31,110 nt of DNA from CADEFQ01 sp035342635 (lineage in GTDB: Bacteria; Pseudomonadota; Gammaproteobacteria; Steroidobacterales; Steroidobacteraceae), in contig DAOQXO010000023.1 of NCBI GenBank assembly GCA_035342635.1, positions 1 to 31,110 on the forward strand, in the 5' to 3' direction. Made by a program: the position numbers and the translations under genes. Below are positions 12,750 to 19,409 of the stretch, one piece after another. Position 1 is the first letter of the stretch; every line of letters begins with the position of its first letter. The notes under the pieces were generated by a model that did not search any database, was not told the origin of the DNA, and saw nothing but the letters and a program-made list of their open reading frames with translations.

Positions 12750-14975
12750 TCAGCCGCTCCCCTCCGCCACCGCCTCGACCTTCGGCACGACGATCTGCGC
12801 ACCCGGCCGCAGTTCGCCAAGGTTCAGATCCGGGTTGTACTGCTGCAGCAGCCACGCCGGCACACGCGCGTAACGCTGCGTGATGCGCCACATCGAGTCG
12901 CCGCGGCGCACGACGTAGACCTCGGTGCCGAGGATGCGGTGCACGTTAAAGAAGTTGGCCTGCAGCGCGTAATGGTAGTCGCGCCGCTTCTGCTCGAACT
13001 CCGCGGCAGTCGTCTTGCCGAGATCCAGTTTCAGTCTGTTGCCGAGCAGGACGGGCTGGCCGCCGCGCAGCTTGTTGATCTGGCGCAGGCGCGAGGCGCT
13101 GACGCCGAGCCAGTCGGCGTAGTGGCCGAGTGTCTCGGCCGCGACGACGCGGATCGAGCCGTCGCTCGCCACGCTGTAGTCGACTGCGTCGACCGACGAG
13201 GGCACGCTTTCCCCACCCGTGACCAGCGCGGGGCCCAGCGCCTCGGCTTCGCGGGCCGACACCGGCTCTGCGCGGCTCGCGCGCCGCGCGCTCGCGATCG
13301 CCGCCGCTTCGTCCTCCCTGCTCTCGCGCACCGCTGCGGTATCGGCGACGGCCGCCGCCGGCGCGTCCACCGGCTCCGGCGACGCGGGCTCGACGGCGGC
13401 GGGCGTTGCCGCCGGCTCGGCCGCCGCGACCACCGCGGCAGGTGCCTCGTCGTCGTCCACGGAGAGGCGCAGGCGCTGGCCCTCGAAAATGTAGTTCGGA
13501 TTGCGCAGCCCGTTGATGCGCATCACCTCGCGTTCGCTGACTCCGCTGCGCGCGGCGATGGCGGAGAGCGAATCACCACGCTTGACCACGTACACACGCC
13601 CCGGCTCCGCGGTGCTCGCGACGGCAGCCGCGGCCGCGCGGGCCGACACCAGTGCGGGCATGCGCTCCGGGAGTCGCAGCCTACGGCCCTGTCTGACTCC
13701 CGCATCGACCCGCAGACCGTTCAGCGAGGCGAGTCGCTGCGTCGAGATGCCGTAGCGCTGCGCGACACTCGCGAGTGTCTCGCCCTTTTTCACGCGGTGG
13801 GAGCGCGACTCGATCTGCGCGACGTACTGCTCGGTATCCGGCAGCAGCCGGGCGAGCTCTTCGCTCGAGAGCGACCTGCCGTTGCCCGGCAGGCGCAGAC
13901 GATAGCCGCGCGGCACGAGGCGCTCGCCATTCCACACCGTGGGCAGGAGCGCGGGGTTCAGCTCGCGCAGCGTCGCGCGATCGATCGACAGGGAGCGCTC
14001 GAGCGCCTTGACCGGCGCATAGGACGGCATCGCGACCTCGGTGAACTCCAGTTCGGACGCGCGCTCGATCGGACCGAAGTATTTCTCCGGATTCTGGTCG
14101 ATGGTGAGCGCCGCCAGGAACGACGGATAGAAATTGCGCGACGCGAAGCCGAAGGACTGGCTGCGGTAGCTGCGATTGATGCGCACGAAATCGGTCGTGC
14201 CGGTGGCCTTGGCCGCGCGACGCATGCCCGCCGCGCCGTGGTTGTAGGCCGTGAGGGCCAGCGGCCAGGTGCCGAGCAGGCGGTAGTTGTAGGCGAGCAG
14301 CTGCGCGGCGGCCTCGGTGGAACGGAACGGATCCATGCGTTCATCGACCGCGCTGTCGATACGCATGTAGCGCCGGCCCGTCGAGCGCATGAACTGCCAC
14401 AGCCCTGCCGCGCCCACCTTTGAGTACACGGCCGGATTGAACGAGGACTCGACGTGCGGCAGCGCCGCGATCTCCGGCGGCAGACCGAGATTGGCGAGCG
14501 TCTGCGCGATGTGCGCCTCCCAGGTGCCGGCGCGCACCAGGCCGGCGCGGAAGCGATCGGCCTGCCCGAGCTGGAAGCGGATGCCCTCGCGCGCGCTCTT
14601 CAGGCGCTCGTGGCCCGCCTTGCTCCACAGCTCGCGCACGCGTTTCTCTTCGCCCGTCAGCTCAGCGACCGGCGGATCGGTCAGCAGCCGGTCGAACACG
14701 GCCTGGTAACGCTTGCGCGCCTCGTCGACGATCTCCGAACGCTGCTTCGGCTGGGTATTCGGCGCAAAGCGCAGCGTCTCGTACACGACCGACAGGTCGC
14801 GCTCATCGTGCAGGAAGCCTTCGTTGGTGGTGATCTGCGAATAGACGCGGATCCAGAAGTCGACGTCGGCCTGCAGTTCGGGCGGGCGCGGAATCACGTC
14901 GGCCGCGGACTGCGCGTGCACGACGCCCGTCGCGATACACAGCAGCAGCGCCACCAGTCTCTTCATCGATGCCAT
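12750..14975 (-). CDS. mltD: Membrane-bound lytic murein transglycosylase D-like protein with four LysM domains
   Basis: 741 residues from 14975, where GAGG lies 5 nt upstream; the frame is open 55 codons further but that would run through the sigma-54 promoter of the divergent gene. A signal peptide (MKRLVALLLCIATGVVHA) is followed by an SLT domain with catalytic E176 in HVESSFNP, then GLWQFMRSTG and TAYNHGAAG. LysM repeats begin near residues 396, 480, 620 and 690 (for example VVKRGDSLSAIAARSGV); an Ala/Pro/Glu-rich linker of about 90 residues lies between the second and third. It cleaves glycan strands to 1,6-anhydromuropeptides. E. coli MltD is a lipoprotein with two LysM; here the signal peptide ends in HAQ with no clear lipobox, so the protein may be secreted to the periplasm. 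Confidence 0.92.
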   Translation of the reverse strand: MASMKRLVALLLCIATGVVHAQSAADVIPRPPELQADVDFWIRVYSQITTNEGFLHDERDLSVVYETLRFAPNTQPKQRSEIVDEARKRYQAVFDRLLTDPPVAELTGEEKRVRELWSKAGHERLKSAREGIRFQLGQADRFRAGLVRAGTWEAHIAQTLANLGLPPEIAALPHVESSFNPAVYSKVGAAGLWQFMRSTGRRYMRIDSAVDERMDPFRSTEAAAQLLAYNYRLLGTWPLALTAYNHGAAGMRRAAKATGTTDFVRINRSYRSQSFGFASRNFYPSFLAALTIDQNPEKYFGPIERASELEFTEVAMPSYAPVKALERSLSIDRATLRELNPALLPTVWNGERLVPRGYRLRLPGNGRSLSSEELARLLPDTEQYVAQIESRSHRVKKGETLASVAQRYGISTQRLASLNGLRVDAGVRQGRRLRLPERMPALVSARAAAAAVASTAEPGRVYVVKRGDSLSAIAARSGVSEREVMRINGLRNPNYIFEGQRLRLSVDDDEAPAAVVAAAEPAATPAAVEPASPEPVDAPAAAVADTAAVRESREDEAAAIASARRASRAEPVSAREAEALGPALVTGGESVPSSVDAVDYSVASDGSIRVVAAETLGHYADWLGVSASRLRQINKLRGGQPVLLGNRLKLDLGKTTAAEFEQKRRDYHYALQANFFNVHRILGTEVYVVRRGDSMWRITQRYARVPAWLLQQYNPDLNLGELRPGAQIVVPKVEAVAEGSG

Positions 14976-15132
14976 GCCCGCCTCATCTGTCGGAATAATT
15001 GACAGTCGAACCGGCGCCTCGCGCGACATGTGCGCGTTGCGCAGCGCGCTGCGGCCACGAAATGCGGTACCGGTCACATCTTCGCACCGGTTCGCGCACC
15101 GGCTGAGGACATAATCCCGAATTTGTGAAGCA

Positions 15133-15148
15133 TGGCACAAGCCTTGCT
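15133..15148 (+). promoter_or_regulatory. Sigma-54 promoter of the PEP-CTERM gene
   Basis: TGGCACAAGCCTTGCT matches the RpoN consensus TGGCACR-N4-TTGCW at every defined position, with GG (-24) and GC (-12) correctly spaced. Expected start is near 15159, a 50-nt leader before the ATG at 15209. Three ACCGG cores at 15069, 15086 and 15098 lie 60 to 90 bp upstream of the start and might be enhancer sites. PEP-CTERM genes are known to be controlled by RpoN with the PrsK/PrsR two-component pair, which is not in this window. Confidence 0.85.
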
Positions 15149-15191
15149 CCTCTCCGGGTGAAGCGCGGCCGATTTGGCCGCCCGCAACGCA

Positions 15192-15204
15192 GAGAGGCCC
15201 TCTC
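15192..15204 (+). promoter_or_regulatory. Hairpin over the ribosome-binding site of the PEP-CTERM gene
   Basis: GAGAGG-C-CCTCTC is a perfect inverted repeat that includes the only Shine-Dalgarno-like sequence (AGAGG, about 11 nt before the ATG). In RNA a 5-bp stem with a GCC loop could sequester it. Confidence 0.4.
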
Positions 15205-15208
15205 GATA

Positions 15209-15964
15209 ATGGTCAGATTCTCCCTACCGCTTGCCTGTGCGTCGCTTGCACTCGCCGCAGCAGCCCATGCCGCACCGATCAACATCACCGGTGCCAATGG
15301 CGAGCACAACCTGCAGCAGATCCTCGACGGCATCACCGTCGGCGGTCCGAGCAGCATCGATGTCGTGAACGACCAGTACGCCCACGACAGCCTGTGGAGC
15401 CTCGGCGGCTCGGGCGGTTCGTTCTCGCAGATCGTGATCGAGCTGGCCGGCTACGCCAACGTCAACAGCTTCGGCATCTACGACGCCCTCGATCCGACGC
15501 GGCGCGTCGAACTCTTCTCCGGCTCCGCCTCGGCGGGCTCGAGCTCGGGCCGCGCGGTGTTCTCGATCCTCGATGACGGCCACGTGGTGCGCAATCTGTT
15601 CGACGAGACCGGCGTGTACTTCGCCGCCAACGTGTTCGGCTTCTACCTCGCATCGGTCGGCAACACCTGGTTCTCGGATGCCGCGCTCAACAGCGATGGC
15701 GCCGATCACATGCTCGCGTACCAGGGCGCCGGCGACACGGTCAAGATCGGCAATACGGCGCCCGGCCTCTGGGGCAGCAACGAGTTCGTGATGGCCTGGG
15801 AAGACCTGCCGCTCGGCTCCTGGGACTACGACTACAACGATTTCGTGGTGATGGTTGAATCGGTGAACGGCGTGGTCAGCGTACCGGAACCCGGCACGCT
15901 CGCGCTGCTCGGCCTCGGCCTAGTGGGCCTCGGCTTTGCGCGCCGCCGTCATAGCGCAGGATAA
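15209..15964 (+). CDS. PEP-CTERM sorted exported protein with DUF4114-like domain
   Basis: 251 residues. A signal peptide ends at AAHA (about residue 21). The mature protein is acidic, Gly/Ser/Asn-rich and cysteine-free, and carries DYDYNDFVVMVE near residue 215, the core of DUF4114. The last 27 residues are a classical PEP-CTERM: VPEPGTLALLGLG, a hydrophobic helix, and a basic FARRRH tail. An exosortase in the inner membrane would cleave it and release or anchor the protein outside the cell, usually together with exopolysaccharide production; neither is encoded here. The start at 15209 begins the signal peptide. Transcription is predicted from a sigma-54 promoter, and a strong terminator follows, so it is monocistronic. 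Confidence 0.93.
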   Translation: MVRFSLPLACASLALAAAAHAAPINITGANGEHNLQQILDGITVGGPSSIDVVNDQYAHDSLWSLGGSGGSFSQIVIELAGYANVNSFGIYDALDPTRRVELFSGSASAGSSSGRAVFSILDDGHVVRNLFDETGVYFAANVFGFYLASVGNTWFSDAALNSDGADHMLAYQGAGDTVKIGNTAPGLWGSNEFVMAWEDLPLGSWDYDYNDFVVMVESVNGVVSVPEPGTLALLGLGLVGLGFARRRHSAG

Positions 15965-16006
15965 CGACAAGAAGAAGCACTCCTCAGCAAGCAAGCAAGC
16001 GACCAT

Positions 16007-16035
16007 GGCCCCGTTGTGAGCGGGGCCGTTTTTTT
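16007..16035 (+). terminator. Intrinsic terminator of the PEP-CTERM gene
   Basis: GGCCCCG (16007-16013) pairs with CGGGGCC (16021-16027) over a 7-nt loop, followed by one G and seven T (16029-16035). It lies 42 nt after the stop. Confidence 0.93.
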
Positions 16036-16139
16036 GGCCGCGCCTGCGCGGCGAGCGGAGGGAGCCACCTGGACGCGGTTGCGTCCGGTGACACATCGCC
16101 GATGGTGGGACGCGCGCAGCGTGGCGGGGGGGCAGCCCC

Positions 16140-16847
16140 TCAACCGCACTTCGAATCGCCGCAGTTCAGGCAGGTCATGCAGCCGTCCATCATGACCAGC
16201 GCCGCGGTGCTGCACTTCGAACACAGCTGCGCGCCATCCGGGAAGTGCGATTTGGAGAAGGCGTCGGCCTGCTTCTGGCGCTCCTCGTATTCGGCGCGCT
16301 TCTCGGCGATGAACTGCTGCTGGTGCACGTCGAGTTCCGGCACGCGCAGCAGGCCGATCGTCTGCAGGTGCTTCTCGATCACGTGGCCGAGCTCGGCGAT
16401 GATCGACGGCATGAACTTGCCGCCCGGCTGCCAGTAGCCGCCGCGCGGGTCGAACACCGCCTTCAGCTCATCGACCAGGAAGGTGACGTCACCACCCTTC
16501 CTGAACACCGCCGAAATGATGCGGGTGAGCGCCACGATCCACTGATAGTGGTCGAGGTTCTTCGAGTTGATGAACACCTCGAACGGACGGCGCTGCTCGA
16601 ACTCGGTGCCCTCGTTCAGCACGATGTCGTTGATCGTGACGTACATCGCATGGTCGGACACCGGCGTCTTGATCTTGTAGGTCGAGCCGATCAGCACCTC
16701 GGGGCGCTGGATCTCCTCGTGCATGCGGATGACCTTCGCCGATCCGGCGGCGGCCTTCGCCTCGGGAGCCTTCTCCTCGGAAGCCTTCTCCTCGTCCTTC
16801 TTCACGCGGTACTTGATGATCTTCTTGTCCAGCTTCATGGCATTCAT
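16140..16847 (-). CDS. nrdJb: Class II ribonucleotide reductase, small C-terminal subunit NrdJb
   Basis: 235 residues. A Lys/Glu/Ala-rich leader (to about residue 36) precedes the TSCPD-type domain found at the C-terminus of one-chain B12-dependent reductases (INSKNLDHYQWIVALTRIISAVFRKGGDVTFLV region, about 93-125). The last 30 residues hold six cysteines (LCSKC, GCMTC, NCGDSKC), a redox/zinc tail that recycles the active-site disulfide. Two bases separate the nrdJa stop from this ATG. The split arrangement is known from Pseudomonas aeruginosa, where both parts are needed for activity. The cut is clean, with normal stop and start codons, so it is not a frameshift. Confidence 0.93.
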   Translation of the reverse strand: MNAMKLDKKIIKYRVKKDEEKASEEKAPEAKAAAGSAKVIRMHEEIQRPEVLIGSTYKIKTPVSDHAMYVTINDIVLNEGTEFEQRRPFEVFINSKNLDHYQWIVALTRIISAVFRKGGDVTFLVDELKAVFDPRGGYWQPGGKFMPSIIAELGHVIEKHLQTIGLLRVPELDVHQQQFIAEKRAEYEERQKQADAFSKSHFPDGAQLCSKCSTAALVMMDGCMTCLNCGDSKCG

Positions 16848-16849
16848 GC

Positions 16850-18997
16850 TCAGAATTTTCCGTAATAGCCTTCCTTGAGGGCATCGAACAGATTGGCGGC
16901 GGTGTGTTTCTCGCCGTCGTATTCGATTTCCTCATCGCCCCGCACCTCGATTTCGCTGCCGTCCTCGAGCGTGAACACGTAGGTCGTGTTCCTGAGATCT
17001 TCCTCCTTCACGAGCACGCCCTGGAACGCCTCCGGGTTGAAGCGGAAGGTAGTGCAGCCCTTGAGGTCCTTCTCGTGGGCGTACAGGTAGATGTCCTTGA
17101 AGTCGGCGTACTTGTAGTCGGTCGGCACGTTCGCGGTCTTCGAGATCGACGAGTCGATCCACTTCTGCGCGGCGGCCTGGATATCAACGTGTTCGCGCGG
17201 CGAGATGTCCTCGGCGGTGGTGAAGTACGCGGGCAGCCTCTCCGCCTCGGTCTCCGCGCCCGGCATCGCGCGCGGATTGACGAGTTCGCGATAGGCGAGC
17301 AGCTCGAACGAAAACACGTCGACCTTCTCCTTGGTCTTGCGGCCCGGGCGGATCACGTTCCTGAAATAGTGATGCGCGAAGGACGGCTCGATTCCGTTCG
17401 AGGCATTGTTCGCGAGCGACAGCGAAATCGTGCCGGTCGGCGCGATCGAGCTGTGATGGGTGAAGCGCGCGCCCACCTCGGCGAGCTGCTCGACGAGTCG
17501 CGGCGCCACTTCGGCGACACGCTGCATGTAGCGGCTGTACTTGGCGTGCAGGATGCGGCCCGGGATGTGTGCGCCCACTTTCCAGCCGTCCTCGACCATT
17601 TCGGGACGCTTGCGCAGCATTGCCCTGGTGACCTCGAACTCCTCGTTCATGATCGGCGCGGGGCCCTTCTCGCGTGCCAGATCGAGCCCCGCTTCCCAGC
17701 CGGCCACCGCCATCTCGCGCGCCACGTCCTCGGTGAAGCTGACCGATTCGGGCGAACCGTACTTCATGCCGAGCAGCGTGATGGTGCTGCCGAGGCCGAG
17801 GAAGCCCATGCCGTGGCGGCGCTTGCGCTTGATCTCGTTGCGCTGCTGCTCGAGCGGCAGGCCGTTCACCTCGACCACGTTGTCGAGCATGCGCGTGAAC
17901 ACCTTGACGACCTCGCGGTACTCGTTCCAGTCGAACTCCGCAAACTCGGTGAACGGATTGCGGACGAACTGCGTGAGGTTCACCGAGCCGAGCAGGCACG
18001 AACCGTAGGGCGGCAGCGGCTGCTCGCCGCAGGGGTTGGTTGCGCGGATGTTCTCGCACCACCAGTTGTTGTTCATCTCGTTGACGCGGTCGATCAGGAT
18101 GAAGCCCGGCTCCGCGAAATCGTAGGTGGACGACATGATGACGTCCCACATGCGCCGCGCCGGCAGTGTCTTGTAGATCTTGCAGGCGACGAGGCCTTCG
18201 TCCGAGGTCACGTAGCCCGCGCTGTTCGGCCACTCCCGCCAGATGTACTTGCCGGTGTCGGTGAGGTCGGGCTGCTCGCTCTCGAATTCCCTGATGGACA
18301 GCGGGAACGCGAGCTGCCAGTCGGCATCCGCGCGCACGGCCTGCATGAATTCGTCGGTGATCAGCAGCGAGAGATTGAACTGGCGCAGGCGGCCGTTCTC
18401 GCGCTTGGCGCGGATGAACTCCATCGCATCCGGATGGCTCACGTCGAACGTGCCCATCTGCGCGCCGCGCCGGCCGCCGGCCGACGACACGGTGAAACAC
18501 ATCTTGTCGTAGATATCCATGAACGACAGCGGGCCCGAGGTATAGGCACCTGCACCGCTCACGTACGCCCCGCGAGGGCGCAGGGTCGAGAACTCATAGC
18601 CGATGCCGCAGCCCGCCTTGAGCGTGAGACCGGCCTCGTGGACCTTGTTCAGGATGTCGTCCATCGAGTCGGTTATTGTTCCAGATACGGTACAGTTTAT
18701 AGTGGAAGTGGCCGGTTTGTGCTCCAATGCGCCGGCATTCGAAGTCACCCGGCCAGCCGGGATCGCGCCCCGGCGCAGCGCCCAGAGGAAGCGCTCGTAC
18801 CACTCGCCGCGCACTTCGGGCGCCTCGACATCGGCGAGCGCACGGGCGACACGCTTGTAGGTGTCGTCCATGGTCGCATCGAGCGGCGTGCCATCCTTCG
18901 CGGTCAGACGGTATTTCTTGTCCCAGATGTCGAGCGAGGCATCCTGGAACGGAATGGTGCTGACGTCCTTGGGCTCGATCTTCACTACGCTGTTCAA
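16850..18997 (-). CDS. nrdJa: Adenosylcobalamin-dependent (class II) ribonucleotide reductase, catalytic subunit NrdJa
   Basis: 715 residues. Active-site residues are visible: redox cysteine C102 in TINCTVSGT, the thiyl-radical cysteine C323 and E325 in NPCGE, and the redox partner C334 in YGSCLLGSVNL. KAGCGIGYEFSTLRP and SSAGGRRGAQMG belong to the nucleotide-binding barrel, and ISLSLANNASNGIEP to the late barrel. It makes deoxynucleotides with B12 and so works with or without oxygen. The start is TTG at 18997 with GGGGAGAG upstream. Codons 97-108, around C102, are strikingly AT-rich compared with the rest of the gene. A NrdR box and promoter lie about 100-160 nt upstream. Confidence 0.96.
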   Translation of the reverse strand: MNSVVKIEPKDVSTIPFQDASLDIWDKKYRLTAKDGTPLDATMDDTYKRVARALADVEAPEVRGEWYERFLWALRRGAIPAGRVTSNAGALEHKPATSTINCTVSGTITDSMDDILNKVHEAGLTLKAGCGIGYEFSTLRPRGAYVSGAGAYTSGPLSFMDIYDKMCFTVSSAGGRRGAQMGTFDVSHPDAMEFIRAKRENGRLRQFNLSLLITDEFMQAVRADADWQLAFPLSIREFESEQPDLTDTGKYIWREWPNSAGYVTSDEGLVACKIYKTLPARRMWDVIMSSTYDFAEPGFILIDRVNEMNNNWWCENIRATNPCGEQPLPPYGSCLLGSVNLTQFVRNPFTEFAEFDWNEYREVVKVFTRMLDNVVEVNGLPLEQQRNEIKRKRRHGMGFLGLGSTITLLGMKYGSPESVSFTEDVAREMAVAGWEAGLDLAREKGPAPIMNEEFEVTRAMLRKRPEMVEDGWKVGAHIPGRILHAKYSRYMQRVAEVAPRLVEQLAEVGARFTHHSSIAPTGTISLSLANNASNGIEPSFAHHYFRNVIRPGRKTKEKVDVFSFELLAYRELVNPRAMPGAETEAERLPAYFTTAEDISPREHVDIQAAAQKWIDSSISKTANVPTDYKYADFKDIYLYAHEKDLKGCTTFRFNPEAFQGVLVKEEDLRNTTYVFTLEDGSEIEVRGDEEIEYDGEKHTAANLFDALKEGYYGKF

Positions 18998-19099
18998 CGG
19001 TCCGCTCTCCCCAGTTTTCTTCTCTCAAATCGGGAAGGCCGCTGGCAGCTGCGGTGCCTCCCGGTTGCCCCCAACCCGGGTTCTCGATCGCGCGACGCG

Positions 19100-19115
19100 A
19101 CACAAGATGTTGTGT
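19100..19115. promoter_or_regulatory. NrdR box
   Basis: ACACAAGATGTTGTGT is a 6-4-6 perfect palindrome matching the NrdR consensus acaCwAtATaTwGtgt at all strongly conserved positions. It lies just downstream of the predicted nrdJ transcription start. NrdR represses ribonucleotide reductase genes when dATP is high. Sites usually come in pairs about 31 bp apart; I see no good second copy at that distance. Confidence 0.85.
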
Positions 19116-19125
19116 TGGGTAGAAG

Positions 19126-19154
19126 AGCCTAATTATGCGAAATGACCCCGTCAA
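19126..19154 (-). promoter_or_regulatory. Putative promoter of nrdJa-nrdJb
   Basis: On the minus strand TTGACG (19154-19149) and TAGGCT (19131-19126) are separated by exactly 17 bp. The start would fall near 19119, immediately before the NrdR box, so a bound repressor would cover the initiation region. Confidence 0.6.
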
Positions 19155-19322
19155 GGCTTTGGGAGACGACTTCCATAATTCGGTTAGCGCATTAAATATC
19201 AATAACTTATATGAACTTCTGCAGATAAAGACCGCAAAGTTTGCTGCGCGCGCACAGCCCCCGTCGGAACGGGCCTATATCTATATCTTGTGGCTGCGCA
19301 GGGGCTTGATTTTTCTGCCCGC

Positions 19323-19391
19323 TGCCGGAATTTCGGTATTTCGGTCATCGGGCCGCTGGCTGCCAATAACCGAAATACCGAAATACCGGCA
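19323..19391. repeat. 69-bp palindromic element of ACCGAAAT units upstream of degQ
   Basis: Arms 19323-19345 and 19369-19391 are reverse complements over 23 bp with one mismatch, around a 23-bp centre. Each arm itself contains two tandem copies of the 8-mer ACCGAAAT (on its respective strand) plus a third partial ACCGG/CCGGCA end. The element ends 5 bp before the degQ -10. It may be a regulator binding site with four half-sites, or one copy of a dispersed palindromic repeat. If transcribed it would form a very stable hairpin. Confidence 0.9.
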
Positions 19392-19396
19392 CCGTT

Positions 19397-19402
19397 TAGA
19401 AT
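19397..19402 (+). promoter_or_regulatory. TAGAAT -10 element 7 nt before the degQ start
   Basis: TAGAAT matches the -10 consensus at 5 of 6 positions and lies exactly 7 nt before the ATG, with no Shine-Dalgarno sequence between: the same spacing as at the L,D-transpeptidase gene. The -35 position falls inside the right arm of the palindrome. Confidence 0.5.
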
Positions 19403-19409
19403 CCACGCC

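Larger units (their letters stand above)
18998..19409. other. 412-bp regulatory region between divergent nrdJa and degQ
   Basis: The only long gap in the window. From nrdJa outward: a GC-rich 5' leader (18998-19099), the NrdR box, the nrdJ promoter, an AT-rich stretch (about 19168-19230) unlike the surroundings, a small hairpin CCCGT-CGGA-ACGGG (19260-19273) followed by TATATCTATAT, then the large palindrome and the degQ -10. A 92-codon open frame on the plus strand (19135-19413) crosses all of these and has no coding character. Confidence 0.7.

Noticed and set aside
12939..14423. 494-codon open frame on the plus strand opposite mltD
   Set aside because: Antisense of the LysM and SLT coding sequence; composition is that of a shadow frame.
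14976..15140. Longer mltD with a 55-residue N-terminal extension
   Set aside because: It would place a signal peptide internally and run across the sigma-54 promoter; GAGG supports the start at 14975.
16848..16852. Sequencing error splitting a one-chain nrdJ
   Set aside because: The second part has its own ATG and a new Lys/Glu-rich N-terminus, and the split form is known from Pseudomonas.
16904..19132. 742-codon open frame on the plus strand opposite nrdJa
   Set aside because: It mirrors nrdJa on the other strand; the peptide is rich in Arg, Ala, His and Val without domains, and such antisense frames are expected at this GC content.
19213..19238. Possible sigma-E promoter for degQ (GAACTT and a later GCAAA)
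   Set aside because: The -35-like GAACTT is acceptable but the -10 part matches poorly, and the site is about 170 nt from degQ with the palindrome between.
19257..19274. Small hairpin CCCGT-CGGA-ACGGG as a terminator or small RNA end
   Set aside because: Five pairs and no T-run on either strand; no transcript expected to end there.
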